Assembly: GCA_958439205.1 (NCBI GenBank)
Contig: OY288189.1
Span: forward strand, 1,503,001-1,567,000
Direction of reading: 5' to 3'
DNA from: an uncultured Allorhizobium sp.
GTDB taxonomy: Bacteria; Pseudomonadota; Alphaproteobacteria; Rhizobiales; Rhizobiaceae
Length of the DNA stretch: 64,000 nt
In this document: one piece after another, positions 38,295 to 47,641 of the stretch
Layout of the letters: each line of letters opens with the position of its first letter
Numbering within the stretch: the first letter of the stretch is position 1
Position numbers and translations under genes: made by a program
Notes under the pieces: generated by a model
Told to the model about the DNA's origin: nothing
Database searches by the model: none
Seen by the model: only the letters and a program-made list of their open reading frames with translations

Positions 38295-39640
38295 ATTCAG
38301 GTCTGGTGTTGCTCGTCGATGACGAGGAGGAGCTGCGCTTCTCCACCAGTCAGGCGCTGGAACTGCATGGTCTGCAGGTCAAGGCATTTGCCTCGGGCGA
38401 CGAGATCCTCTCGCGGGTCGGCTTCGGCTTCGATGGCGTGGTCGTCAGCGACATCCGGATGCCGGGCATGGACGGAATGACGCTTCTGCACCGGATTCGG
38501 GAACTGGATCACGAAATCCCGGTCATTCTCGTGACAGGGCATGGCGAGGTGCAGCTCGCAGTGAAGGCCATGCGCGAGGGCGCCTATGACTTCATCGAGA
38601 AGCCGTTTGCCAGTCAGGCCTTAGCGGGTGTTGTGCGGCATGCGCTGGACCGCCGGTCGCTCGTTCTCGAAAACCGGCGTCTGAGGGCCGTTGCCGGCAA
38701 GCGCGACGATATCGAGACGCGGCTTCCGGGGCGAACGCCTGTCATGGTCGACCTGCGCTACCGGGTGAGGGCGATCGGTGCGACGGAGGCTGACGCGCTG
38801 ATCATCGGCGATACGGGGGCCGGCAAGGAGGTCGTCGCCCGCAGCCTGCATGATATCAGCGCCCGGGCGAAGGCCCCCTTCCTCGCCATCAATTGTGCTT
38901 CGCTGCCGGAAACCCTGATCGAAAGCGAGCTCTTCGGCCATGAAGCTGGTGCCTTTCCGGGTGCGCTTCGGGCGCGCTACGGCAAGTTCGAACATGGGCG
39001 TGGCGGAACCATCCTCCTGGACGAAATCGGCTCGATGCCCTTCGACCTGCAGGCAAAGTTCCTGCGCGTGCTGCAGGAGCGGACAATCACGCGTCTGGGG
39101 TCTAATGAAACGGTGCCGCTCGACGTTCGTTTCCTTGCCACGAGCAAGGTCGATCTCGAAAGCGAGGTGGCAGCCGGGCGTTTCCGCGCGGACCTCTTCT
39201 ACCGGCTGAATGTCGTCACACTCCGCGTGCCGTCGCTCGCGCAGCGGCGGGCCGACATTCCGCTCCTCTTCCTGCATCTGGTGCGTGAGGCCTGTGCACG
39301 CTACGGCCGCGATGACATGGAGGTGGAGCCGGAGATCCTTTCCGAGATCGCCGAGCGCGACTGGCCAGGCAATGTTCGCGAGTTGCGGAATGCGGCTGAC
39401 CGGCTTGTGCTCGGGCTGGAAACTGGGCTCGACAGTGCGGCAGCTCTCGAAACGGCGAATACGCGCCTCGCCGACAAGGTGGCGGCCTATGAAAAGCAGC
39501 TGATCGCCAATGCCATCACCGCCCATGGCGGATCCCTGCGTCCGGTCTACGAGCAGCTCGGAATCTCCCGCAAGACGCTTTACGAGAAGATGCAGAAGCA
39601 CGGACTCGACAAGAGCCTCGCCTTCGACAGCAGGGACTAG
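38291..39640 (+). CDS. DctD-like sigma54-dependent response regulator
   Basis: A 449-residue NtrC-family regulator: receiver domain with Asp54 (VVSDIRMPGMDG), AAA+ domain with Walker A GDTGAGKE, ESELFGHEAGAFPGA, Walker B GGTILLDEIGSM and the arginine-finger region FRADLFYRLNVV, then a Fis-type helix-turn-helix (GGSLRPVYEQLGISRKTLYEKM). The sigma54-contact loop reads GAFPGA, not GAFTGA. DctD-type proteins switch on sigma54 promoters of transporter genes; the likely target is the tct operon that begins 223 bases downstream, though no convincing -24/-12 promoter was found there. Confidence 0.9.
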   Translation: MNSGLVLLVDDEEELRFSTSQALELHGLQVKAFASGDEILSRVGFGFDGVVVSDIRMPGMDGMTLLHRIRELDHEIPVILVTGHGEVQLAVKAMREGAYDFIEKPFASQALAGVVRHALDRRSLVLENRRLRAVAGKRDDIETRLPGRTPVMVDLRYRVRAIGATEADALIIGDTGAGKEVVARSLHDISARAKAPFLAINCASLPETLIESELFGHEAGAFPGALRARYGKFEHGRGGTILLDEIGSMPFDLQAKFLRVLQERTITRLGSNETVPLDVRFLATSKVDLESEVAAGRFRADLFYRLNVVTLRVPSLAQRRADIPLLFLHLVREACARYGRDDMEVEPEILSEIAERDWPGNVRELRNAADRLVLGLETGLDSAAALETANTRLADKVAAYEKQLIANAITAHGGSLRPVYEQLGISRKTLYEKMQKHGLDKSLAFDSRD

Positions 39641-39674
39641 GGCCCATCCCGACCGCTCCCTCCTAAAGGAATGG

Positions 39675-39686
39675 GTGGAATTCCAC
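39675..39686. promoter_or_regulatory. 12-base palindrome upstream of tctC
   Basis: GTGGAATTCCAC is a perfect palindrome 178 bases before tctC. An imperfect inverted repeat, GGGAGG-AAAA-CCACCC, follows at 39705-39720. The position suits upstream activator sites for the DctD-like protein, which is inference. Confidence 0.45.
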
Positions 39687-39863
39687 ACATCTTCTGAGCT
39701 GCTTGGGAGGAAAACCACCCATGGTGCACTGCGATGGCTCACAAAAGCTTGGTTCATTCGTGACCGGGCGATTGTGGCGCGGTCTCGCCTGAAGAAGATC
39801 GGGCCATCCAATGCCGGGCGGGAGGAGCCGAACCGGCAGGATCAATTGAACCGGGAGGCTTTC

Positions 39864-40844
39864 ATGACTTTCTTCAAGTCGCTCTTCAGCGCGACTGCCA
39901 TTGCGGCAACCTTCATCGCAGCATCTGCATCGGCCCAGACCTATCCCGAGCGCTCGATCACCATGGTGGTCCCGTTCGCAGCAGGCGGCCCGACGGATAC
40001 CGTCGCGCGTCTCGTCGCTGAATCCATGTCCAAGGATCTCGGCCAGCAGGTCCTCGTCGAAAATGTCGGCGGCGCCGGTGGTACGCTGGGCGCCGGCCGC
40101 GTCGCGAGCTCGGAGCCGGATGGCTATACCATTCTTCTTCACCACATCGGCATGGCGACCAGCGCGAGCCTTTATCGCAAGCTTGCCTATGATCCGCTGA
40201 ACGCCTTTGATTATGTCGGTCTCGTCACCGACGTTCCAATGACCATCGTTGCCCGCAAGGACTTCGAGCCGACCGATCTCAAGGGCCTCGTCGACTATGT
40301 GAAGGCCAACAAGGACACGGTCACGGTGGCCAATGCCGGCATCGGTGCAGCTTCGCATCTCTGCGGCATGCTGTTCATGAGCCAGATCGAGACCCCGCTC
40401 GTCACCGTCCCCTACAAGGGCACCGGTCCGGCGATGACCGATCTGCTCGGCGGCCAGGTCGACATCATGTGCGACCAGACCACCAACACGACGAAGCAGA
40501 TCCAGGGCGGCACGATCAAGGCCTATGCCGTGACCTCCGCAGACCGCCTGCCGGTCCTGCCTGATGTGCCGACCGCTGCCGAAGGTGGCCTGAACGACTT
40601 CCAGGTCGGTATCTGGCATGGCGTCTACACGCCAAAGGGCACGCCGGCTGAAGCGATCGAGAAGCTCAACGCCTCGCTCAAGAAGGCTCTCAAGGACGAA
40701 AACGTCGTTGCTCGCTTCGCCGAACTCGGCACCGCACCGTCCCCGGACAGCGATGTGACGTCTGCGGCCCTCAAGGCCAAGCTCGAAGGCGAAATCGCCC
40801 GCTGGAAGCCTGTCATCGAAGCTGCCGGCCAGTACGCCGACTGA
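39864..40844 (+). CDS. tctC: Tripartite tricarboxylate transporter binding protein TctC
   Basis: A 326-residue Bug/TctC-family periplasmic receptor with a signal peptide (FKSLFSATAIAATFIAASASA, cleaved before QTYPER) and the family sequence ITMVVPFAAGGPTDTVAR, then GGAGGTLGA and TVANAGIGAASHL. It captures a carboxylate and delivers it to the TctBA permease. ATG at 39864 follows GGGAGG; the frame is open far upstream but only as overlap with dctD-like sequence. First gene of tctCBA. Confidence 0.9.
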   Translation: MTFFKSLFSATAIAATFIAASASAQTYPERSITMVVPFAAGGPTDTVARLVAESMSKDLGQQVLVENVGGAGGTLGAGRVASSEPDGYTILLHHIGMATSASLYRKLAYDPLNAFDYVGLVTDVPMTIVARKDFEPTDLKGLVDYVKANKDTVTVANAGIGAASHLCGMLFMSQIETPLVTVPYKGTGPAMTDLLGGQVDIMCDQTTNTTKQIQGGTIKAYAVTSADRLPVLPDVPTAAEGGLNDFQVGIWHGVYTPKGTPAEAIEKLNASLKKALKDENVVARFAELGTAPSPDSDVTSAALKAKLEGEIARWKPVIEAAGQYAD

Positions 40845-40946
40845 TCCATCCACATCTGCGCGGATCCGGTCTTGCGACCGGGTCCGCGACTTGTCGTGCC
40901 GGTCGGCCAAGTCCAAGGCCGCCCGCGCCTTTTGTCGGGGGACATC

Positions 40947-41405
40947 ATGAAATCCTTACGCTTCGACACGGCCAACCTGCTTTGCGGTCTGCTGTTCATC
41001 GGGCTTGGCCTCTTCTTCGTCATTCAATCCTTTTCGCTGGAACTCGGAACCGCGTTTCGCATGGGGCCGGGTTATTTCCCGCTGGTGCTTGCCGGTGTGC
41101 TGACGCTGCTCGGCGTCGTCATCCTTGTGCAGTCCGTGAAGGTCACCGGGGAAGCGATCGGCGCTATCGCCTGGCGCGGCATGCTCTTCATTCTGCCGGC
41201 GCCGATCGTCTTCGGTCTCCTGGTGCGCGGCGCCGGTTTCGTTCCGGCCCTTTTCGTTGCCGCCTTCATCGCAAGCTTCGCTTCTGAGCGGCTCCGGGTT
41301 CCGGCGGCTCTCGCGCTTGCGACGGGCATCACCTTCTTCTCGGTCCTCGTGTTCAGCTACGGCCTCGGCCTGCCGTTCGAACGCTTCGGCCCCTGGTTCC
41401 GTTGA
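40947..41405 (+). CDS. tctB: Tripartite tricarboxylate transporter small membrane subunit TctB
   Basis: A 152-residue protein with four hydrophobic segments, starting LLCGLLFIGLGLFFVIQSF, and the family GPGYFPLVLAGVL turn. ATG at 40947 follows a GGGGGA. It partners TctA in the inner membrane; it ends 10 bases before tctA. Confidence 0.88.
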   Translation: MKSLRFDTANLLCGLLFIGLGLFFVIQSFSLELGTAFRMGPGYFPLVLAGVLTLLGVVILVQSVKVTGEAIGAIAWRGMLFILPAPIVFGLLVRGAGFVPALFVAAFIASFASERLRVPAALALATGITFFSVLVFSYGLGLPFERFGPWFR

Positions 41406-41415
41406 GGCGGCGAAC

Positions 41416-42921
41416 ATGGATTTCATCAGCAATCTTGCTCTCGGTTTCGCGACCGCCGGTTCCATCGAGAACCTGTTCTTCTGCCTGATCGGTGTCATCC
41501 TGGGCACGCTGATCGGCGTGCTCCCCGGCATCGGTGCGACAGCCACGATCGCCATGCTCTTGCCGATCACCTTCCAGCTTGAGCCCGTCTCGTCGCTGAT
41601 CATGCTCGCCGGCATCTATTACGGCGCGCAGTATGGCGGCTCGACCACGGCCATCCTGATCAACATGCCGGGCGAATCCTCATCCGCCGTCACAGCGATC
41701 GATGGCTACCAGATGGCCCGCAATGGCAGGGCAGGGGCTGCACTCGCGATTGCCGCGATTGGCTCCTTCTTCGCCGGCACCGTCTCGACCTTCCTCGTCG
41801 CGATCTTCGCGCCGCCGCTCACCGCGATTGCGCTTGAATTCGGGGCGGCCGAATACTTCTCCCTGATGATCGTCGGTCTCGTCTCGTCGATCGCGCTCGC
41901 CCATGGGTCGATCATCAAGGCGCTTGCCATGGTCGCGCTCGGCCTGCTGCTCGGGCTTGTCGGCACGGACATCTATTCCGGCACGCCGCGCTTCACGATG
42001 GGGATCACCGAATATGCGGATGGTCTGAATTTCGTCGCTGTGGCCGTCGGTGTCTTCGGTGTCGCGGAGATCCTGCGCAATCTCGAAAGTGATCGCAACC
42101 GGACGGTGCTGATCACCAAGGTTAGTGGTCTGATGCCGACCCGTGACGACTTCAAGCGGATGGTCGGCCCGGTGCTGCGCGGCACGGGCATTGGCTCGGC
42201 GCTCGGCATCCTGCCGGGTGGCGGCGCGATCCTCGCGTCCTTCGCCTCCTACACCGTCGAAAAGCGCATGTCGAAGAACCCGCAGGAGTTCGGGCATGGT
42301 GCCATCGAAGGGGTCGCAGGTCCGGAATCGGCCAACAATGCCGGCGCTCAGACCTCGTTCATCCCGCTGCTCACCCTCGGTATTCCGGCAAACCCGGTCA
42401 TGGCGCTGATGGTCGGTGCGATGATCATCCAGGGCATCGTGCCCGGTCCGAACGTCGCCAGCGAACAGCCAGCTCTGTTCTGGGGCATCATCGCTTCGAT
42501 GTGGATCGGCAACCTGATGCTGCTGGTCTTGAACCTGCCGCTGATCGGGCTCTGGGTGAAGCTTCTGACGATCCCGTATTATGTGCTCTTCCCGATCATC
42601 ATGGCCTTCTGCTCGATCGGGGTCTACAGCGTCAACGGCAACATCTACGACCTCTATGCTGTCGCCTTCTTCGGGCTCATTGGCTACGTGCTGGTCAAGC
42701 TGCGCTGCGAGCCGGCACCCTTGCTGCTCGGCTTCGTTCTGGGGCCGTTGCTCGAGGAGAACCTGCGACGAGCGATGATCCTGTCACGCGGTGATCCATC
42801 GACCTTCGTCACCCGGCCGATCAGCCTCACCCTGCTGCTGCTCGCACTTGCGGTGCTGATCGTGGTCTTCCTTCCGAGCGTTAAGAAGAAGCGCGAGGAG
42901 GTCTTCCAGGAAGAGGACTGA
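41416..42921 (+). CDS. tctA: Tripartite tricarboxylate transporter large membrane subunit TctA
   Basis: A 501-residue protein with about 11-12 membrane segments and the TctA signatures [17 protein letters not shown] (residues ~33-49), [20 protein letters not shown] (~75-94) and [26 protein letters not shown] split over ~296-321. It forms the sodium- or proton-driven channel of the TctCBA importer. The substrate (citrate, tartrate, other carboxylates) cannot be read from sequence. Confidence 0.93.
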   Translation: MDFISNLALGFATAGSIENLFFCLIGVILGTLIGVLPGIGATATIAMLLPITFQLEPVSSLIMLAGIYYGAQYGGSTTAILINMPGESSSAVTAIDGYQMARNGRAGAALAIAAIGSFFAGTVSTFLVAIFAPPLTAIALEFGAAEYFSLMIVGLVSSIALAHGSIIKALAMVALGLLLGLVGTDIYSGTPRFTMGITEYADGLNFVAVAVGVFGVAEILRNLESDRNRTVLITKVSGLMPTRDDFKRMVGPVLRGTGIGSALGILPGGGAILASFASYTVEKRMSKNPQEFGHGAIEGVAGPESANNAGAQTSFIPLLTLGIPANPVMALMVGAMIIQGIVPGPNVASEQPALFWGIIASMWIGNLMLLVLNLPLIGLWVKLLTIPYYVLFPIIMAFCSIGVYSVNGNIYDLYAVAFFGLIGYVLVKLRCEPAPLLLGFVLGPLLEENLRRAMILSRGDPSTFVTRPISLTLLLLALAVLIVVFLPSVKKKREEVFQEED

Positions 42922-42947
42922 GGTCATTCATCCTGGTGCATTGCAGA

Positions 42948-42973
42948 GGCCGGCGGAGACGCCGGCCTTTTTT
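42948..42973. terminator. Terminator between tctA and the converging binding-protein gene
   Basis: A perfect 8-base-pair stem (GGCCGGCG and CGCCGGCC) with a GAGA loop runs into six T's on the plus strand, three bases before the converging stop. Confidence 0.9.
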
Positions 42974-42975
42974 CA

Positions 42976-44073
42976 TCAGGGCGCACCGGGCGCCAGAAGC
43001 GATGTCCAGTTGCGGATGAATTCTTCGCGCGTCGCCCTGTCCTGGGCGGCCAGGAGCGCAGGGCCGACTCGGATCGGGCGGCCGATGCCGGATTCGATCA
43101 GCGAGATCGGCCCGTCGACACCCGGTGGCAAGGGAGCGTTTTCGGCGAAGTAGAAGGCTTTCTCCCGGGCAACCTTCTGGCCGCGCTCCGAGACGAGATA
43201 ATCCACGAACCGGGCAGCGAGGTCGGGCTGTGGCGAATGGGTCGGGATCATCGCGCCGCGGGTGAGGATCAGCGTATAATCGCGCGGCACGACCACCCGC
43301 ATGTCGTTGTTGCGCAGGTAGCGCGCATAGGCATAGGAGCCGAGGATGTTGTAGGCGATCTTCAACCTGCCGGTCTCGATCAGGTCGAGCACTTCCTTGT
43401 TGCAGCAACTGGTCTCAACCTGCGCGCGGCTGAAGCTCTCCAGAAGGCGGCCGTAACTTGTCGGTGCCTGCTGCGCGTCGTGGAAGGCGAGCAGATAACC
43501 GACGCCTGACAGTTTGACGTTGTAGGTGCCGATCCGTGTCCAGTATTCGTCCGGCTTGCGGCGCAGGAGTTCAGCAATCTCGACATGAGAACGCGGCACG
43601 TCCTCCGGCGGCACCTGCGAGGCGTCGTAGACGATGACAGCCGGCTCGAAGGCGAAGCCGAAGATCTCGTCACGCCAGTTCGCCCAGGCTGAGACCCGTT
43701 CGGTCTCCTCCGACTGGTGAGCGTGGGCGCAGCCGTCATTGGCGAGTTTGACCAGATGATCGACGGATGAGGATATCCAGAGATCGCCATGGCTTCGCTG
43801 CTGCCGACAGGCCATTTCGGCCTCACGGAAGAGGTCGTTGCTCACATAGTCGTTGAATTCCACCGTGACGTCAGGTGCCGTCTGCTGGAAGTCGAGGATA
43901 AGGGGTGCGATGACATCGGCATCGGTGACGCCATTGATCACCAGTCGGGCGCGTTCCTTGGCAGGTGCCGGAAAGACGGAGCGGTCGCCTTCGAGCGCGA
44001 AGACCGAGGTCGAGGCGAGGGCCGCGGCCAGCAGGCCCGACATCACTGCGGTGATCCGTGTCTTCAGCGTCAT
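42976..44073 (-). CDS. ABC-type substrate-binding protein in an operon with a two-component system
   Basis: A 365-residue periplasmic binding protein with signal peptide (AVMSGLLAAALASTSVFA, before LEGDRS) of the iron(III)/thiamine class fold: VINGVTDADVIAPLILDFQ, ELWISSS-like DLWISSSVDH, and a C-terminal YLVSERGQKVA. Three cysteines are present in the mature part (ACRQQ, GCAH, TSCCN region), which is unusual. Its ATG overlaps the kinase stop (ATGA). No permease or ATPase is nearby, so it may act as a sensory subunit of the kinase rather than in uptake. Ligand unknown. Confidence 0.82.
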   Translation of the reverse strand: MTLKTRITAVMSGLLAAALASTSVFALEGDRSVFPAPAKERARLVINGVTDADVIAPLILDFQQTAPDVTVEFNDYVSNDLFREAEMACRQQRSHGDLWISSSVDHLVKLANDGCAHAHQSEETERVSAWANWRDEIFGFAFEPAVIVYDASQVPPEDVPRSHVEIAELLRRKPDEYWTRIGTYNVKLSGVGYLLAFHDAQQAPTSYGRLLESFSRAQVETSCCNKEVLDLIETGRLKIAYNILGSYAYARYLRNNDMRVVVPRDYTLILTRGAMIPTHSPQPDLAARFVDYLVSERGQKVAREKAFYFAENAPLPPGVDGPISLIESGIGRPIRVGPALLAAQDRATREEFIRNWTSLLAPGAP

Positions 44074-45464
44074 GGTTCTGACCTCGCGTCGAGCAGGGGG
44101 AGTTCGAGGAAGACGGTGAAGCCGCTCCGAGTGCCAGGTTCACGAAAGCCGAGCGCTCCGCTCAGCGTGGTCGCGACTTCCGAGGCGATGGCAAAGCCGA
44201 GGCCGGAGCTGCCTTCGCCGGATTTGGAGGATACGAAGCGGCGGGTGACCTGCTGCCAGTCCTGTGACGGAATGCCGGGACCGTCGTCCTCCACCTCGAT
44301 CAGCACGAAATTGCCGCGCCTGATGACGCGAACCGCAAGGCTCGAGACGACGCCGTGGCGGAGCGAATTGTCGATGATGTTGACGATCGCTTCTCTCAGG
44401 CTCAGCGCATCGCCGAGCACCATGAGCTCTTCCGGCGGCGCTTCGAAGGAGACGATGATGTCAGGATCGATCGTGATCGGGACTGCTGCGCGGAAGGCCT
44501 TGCGGGCAACATCGATCACGTCGATCGGCGCGAGCTGCACGGAATCGAAACGATGGATGACCATGGCGTGGTTCAGGAGCTGCGTGGTGAACCGTGCCAG
44601 CTCCGAGGCGCGGTTCTTCACACGGTCGAGGTGACGACGGTCGTTTTCGGAGAGCGCCTCTTCGTCGATCAGGCTGACCTGGGCAGACAGTGCCGTCAGC
44701 GGCGTGCGGATCTGATGTGCGCTGTCGGCGATGAAGCGCTGCAGAAGGCGCAGGCGATCATCAAGGCGGCGCATGAAATGATTGATCGACTCGACGAAGG
44801 GCGAGAGTTCCCGTGGAACGTCGACGGCGAGCGGTGTCAGATCCTGGCTGTCCCGGCGGCGGAGTGTGTCGCCCAGCGCATCGAGCGGGCGCAGAGAGTA
44901 GCGGACGGCCAGCACGGTGCCACCGAGCGCCAGCAGGCTCATGACGCCAACCAGCGCTAAAGCGCGGGTCGTCAGTTCCGTCGTCAACTCCTGCCGTGCC
45001 TCGGTCGTCTGGGCTATCAGCACATTGGCCCAGCCGCCGATCGTGGGATCCGCGATCGCGCGGCTTGCCGCGACCATGCGCACAGGCTGATTGCGAAAGC
45101 TTGTCGTCGCAAACCGGGCTTGGGTCCGCGCATCGGCCACGTCATCCGTGAATTCGAGGTCTTCGTAGCCGGTAAGGGTGGTGCCATCGGGGGCGACGAC
45201 GCGGTAGAAGATCTTGTCGCGCGGCGCCAATCCCAAGAGCTCGAAGGCGCTCGGCGGCAGATCGACGGCAATTCGGCCCTCTTCGACCACAAGGCTGTCG
45301 AGGATCTGGATCGCGGCGCCCTGAAGCAGCCGATCATAGGCCTCGTCGGCTGCCGCGCGGGCATAAAGCCAGGCGGCCGTCATCAAGATCGCGGCGCCGC
45401 CGGCGAGAACCACGGCAACGCGGATGACCAGTCGGGCGAAAAGTGAGCGCCTAGTCCTCTGCAT
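44070..45464 (-). CDS. TctE-like sensor histidine kinase
   Basis: A 464-residue kinase: TM1 at ~12-36, a ~125-residue periplasmic sensor domain of the TctE N-terminal type, TM2 at ~165-187, HAMP, His250 in ADSAHQIRTPLTALSAQ, and an ATPase domain (NIIDNSLRHG, DDGPGIP, SSGLGFAIA). TctE-type kinases respond to carboxylates and work with TctD regulators. ATG at 45464 lies inside the end of the regulator gene (14-base overlap). Its gene is sandwiched between the regulator and a binding-protein gene. Confidence 0.9.
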   Translation of the reverse strand: MQRTRRSLFARLVIRVAVVLAGGAAILMTAAWLYARAAADEAYDRLLQGAAIQILDSLVVEEGRIAVDLPPSAFELLGLAPRDKIFYRVVAPDGTTLTGYEDLEFTDDVADARTQARFATTSFRNQPVRMVAASRAIADPTIGGWANVLIAQTTEARQELTTELTTRALALVGVMSLLALGGTVLAVRYSLRPLDALGDTLRRRDSQDLTPLAVDVPRELSPFVESINHFMRRLDDRLRLLQRFIADSAHQIRTPLTALSAQVSLIDEEALSENDRRHLDRVKNRASELARFTTQLLNHAMVIHRFDSVQLAPIDVIDVARKAFRAAVPITIDPDIIVSFEAPPEELMVLGDALSLREAIVNIIDNSLRHGVVSSLAVRVIRRGNFVLIEVEDDGPGIPSQDWQQVTRRFVSSKSGEGSSGLGFAIASEVATTLSGALGFREPGTRSGFTVFLELPLLDARSEP

Positions 45465-46128
45465 CAGACACCAGTTGGTAGCCCACACCGCGAACGGTCA
45501 CGATGCGGGCCTTTGCCCCTTCGAGCTTCTTCCTCAGGCGCCCGACGTAGAGTTCGATGGCATTCGGTCCCGCCGGTTCATCGAAGCCGAAGAGCTGGTC
45601 GAGAAGTTGGTCCTTGCTGAACACGCGACCCGGTCGGCTCGCAAGGATTTCAAGCAACGTCATCTCGCGTCGCTTGAGCGGCACTTCGCGATTGCCGACC
45701 TTGACCGAGCGCTGGGAGCGATCGAGCAAAACGTCGCCACACACGATCACATTGGTTGCCTCGCCACCGGCGCGGCGGCGCATCAGGACGCGGGCACGGG
45801 CTTCGAGCTCGCGGAAGTCGAAGGGCTTTACAAGGTAGTCATCGGCGCCGAGATCCAGCGCTCCGACGCGATCGTCTATTTCGGAACGCGCCGTCAGGAC
45901 GAGCACCGGCACGGCGCTGCCGTTGTCACGCAGCCGCTTCAGGATCGAAAACCCGTCCATGCCCGGCAGCATGACGTCGAGGATGACGAGGTCATATTCG
46001 GTGAAATCGAGGATTTCCGCTGCAGCACGGCCGTCCGTCTGCCAGTCGACCGTATGGCCGATGGTTTCAAAGCGGCGGGAGATTGCCTCTCCGACGTCAA
46101 GCGTGTCTTCCACAAGCAGAATGCGCAT
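45451..46128 (-). CDS. TctD-like OmpR-family response regulator
   Basis: A 225-residue regulator: receiver domain with Asp51 (VILDVMLPGMDG), conserved Lys in DYLVKPFDFREL, and a winged-helix DNA-binding domain (LKRREMTLLEILASRPGRVFSKDQLLD, then GPNAIELYVGRLRKKL, spread over residues ~150-205). First gene of a three-gene operon with the kinase and the binding protein. In other bacteria TctDE controls tripartite tricarboxylate transporters, and a tct operon lies tail-to-tail next door, so cross-control is possible. Confidence 0.9.
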   Translation of the reverse strand: MRILLVEDTLDVGEAISRRFETIGHTVDWQTDGRAAAEILDFTEYDLVILDVMLPGMDGFSILKRLRDNGSAVPVLVLTARSEIDDRVGALDLGADDYLVKPFDFRELEARARVLMRRRAGGEATNVIVCGDVLLDRSQRSVKVGNREVPLKRREMTLLEILASRPGRVFSKDQLLDQLFGFDEPAGPNAIELYVGRLRKKLEGAKARIVTVRGVGYQLVSDAED

Positions 46129-46257
46129 GGCCGGACGCTCGCATGTCTGACGTCTGCGATCAAGCAGGCGGAAAGGCTGTATTCAGGGCTTCCGGTTAAC
46201 TCGACGATAAACCGGGACCACTAAAGTTCGCCGGCAACGGGAAACGGAGACGCGGTC

Positions 46258-47184
46258 TTGGCAGACGAACAGAAGGAAAGCTTCATCCGGGCAGGTTACG
46301 ACCAAAGCTCGTTGCTCTACCTCATGAAGCGCATCTTCTGGCGCCTGATCGCGCCTTTGCCGGACAAGCTTTACATCCAGCTGAAGTTCTGGAGCATCAA
46401 GGGCGAATGGCCCGATGTCGACCACCCGAAGACCTTCTCGGAGAAGGTTCAGTATCGCAAGATCCATGATCGCAATCCGCTCTATGGAAAGCTGGTCGAC
46501 AAGCTGGCGGTGAAGGATTACGTCGCCGAGAAGGTTGGCGCGCAGCACACGATCCCCACCTATTGGGCGGGCACCCGGCTATCCAAGGTGGACTGGTCGA
46601 AAATTCCGCTGCCGGCGGTGATCAAGCCCAACCATGCGAGCGGGCTTGGCGAGTTCCTCTACACAGCCGAAGATGTTGAAACCCTGAAGCGCAACGACCC
46701 GTGTGCCGAATGGCTCTCGATCGACCATGCCCGCTACAACAGGGAATGGGCCTATTCGCAGGTCGAGCGGAAAGTGGTCATCGAGAAGATGCTCAGCAAG
46801 GATGGTGGCATCCCCTGGGACTATCGCTGCTTCGTCTTCAACGGCAGGCTATCGCACATCATCATCGATACGCGCACCGACGATCAGGGCTATTCCGCGA
46901 CCTATTCGCGGGACTGGGAGCGTCTGCCGTTCTACGATCCGGATTACTATCCGCCGTATCCGCATGAAATTGCCCGCCCCGAGCAGTTCGACCTCATGGT
47001 GTCCCTGTCAGAGGCCCTCGGCCGTGATCTGGATTTCGTCCGCGTCGACCTTTTCGATACGGGCGACAACCTCTTTGTCGGTGAACTCACGCTTTATCCG
47101 GGCGGTGGCTTCGAAGCCTTTGAGCCGCCGGAATATGATCGCCTTGTCGGAGACAAATGGCAGATCGCCGGATCGCGGACGTAA
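46258..47184 (+). CDS. ATP-grasp polysaccharide protein (TupA-like)
   Basis: A 308-residue protein of the TupA-like ATP-grasp family: HPKTFSEKVQYRKIHDRNPLY early, then VIKPNHASGLG (ATP-binding loop), EKMLSKDGGIPWDYRCFVFNG and DFVRVDLFDTGDNLFVGELTLYPGGGFE (metal-binding acidic cluster), each within one segment. Members sit in capsule, teichuronopeptide and exopolysaccharide loci and are thought to ligate amino acids to sugars or act as unusual transferases. Start is TTG at 46258 with ACGGAGA upstream. It stands alone; no polysaccharide genes are visible beside it. Confidence 0.75.
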   Translation: MADEQKESFIRAGYDQSSLLYLMKRIFWRLIAPLPDKLYIQLKFWSIKGEWPDVDHPKTFSEKVQYRKIHDRNPLYGKLVDKLAVKDYVAEKVGAQHTIPTYWAGTRLSKVDWSKIPLPAVIKPNHASGLGEFLYTAEDVETLKRNDPCAEWLSIDHARYNREWAYSQVERKVVIEKMLSKDGGIPWDYRCFVFNGRLSHIIIDTRTDDQGYSATYSRDWERLPFYDPDYYPPYPHEIARPEQFDLMVSLSEALGRDLDFVRVDLFDTGDNLFVGELTLYPGGGFEAFEPPEYDRLVGDKWQIAGSRT

Positions 47185-47186
47185 TG

Positions 47187-47420
47187 TCAGGCCTGGTGCA
47201 GGCCCGCCGGTGTCTGCATGGCGGCCAGCACATCTGCCGGGGGTGCCTGTAGCGCTTCGATCAGCGATGTCATGATCGCAGTTCTCAGTGCATAAGTGTT
47301 GGCTGTGGTTTTCTTGTGGTCCAATCTCTGAGCGGCGACGACCAGATTGGCACCCTGCTGCATTACAATCTCATGAGCCCTGACCATCGCCCAGGTCTCG
47401 ATATCGATCTGTTCCCGCAT
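47187..47420 (-). CDS. Small protein of unknown function
   Basis: A 77-residue, Ala- and Gln-rich helical protein (MREQIDIETWAMVRAHEI, ends AMQTPAGLHQA). I do not recognise a family. ATG at 47420 follows GGGGATGCGG; an in-frame ATG at 47483 has no ribosome site. Its stop is two bases from the stop of the ATP-grasp gene. It is supported by codon pattern and ribosome site only. Confidence 0.45.
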   Translation of the reverse strand: MREQIDIETWAMVRAHEIVMQQGANLVVAAQRLDHKKTTANTYALRTAIMTSLIEALQAPPADVLAAMQTPAGLHQA

Positions 47421-47641
47421 GTCCGCATCCCCAGCTAAGTCATTTAGCCCGCGAGGCTTTCTCGAATCAGCCTCATATTTCAAGGATATTCGATTATCTC
47501 GATTGGTTAAATCAGCAATCCAAAAAAGGTCATGAATTGCGAAACAAGGCGGTTGCTTCCTCGGAAACTGGTTGCGTAGCAGCTTTCAAGCTTCCTTAAG
47601 ACGGTTGTGTTTTTGTTGTGATGCATAATTTAGGAGCCGCG

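Noticed and set aside
39721..39863. Possible sigma54 -24/-12 promoter upstream of tctC
   Set aside because: The GG and GC pairs that look right are nine bases apart rather than ten, and the one with correct spacing (near 39765) has a poor consensus.
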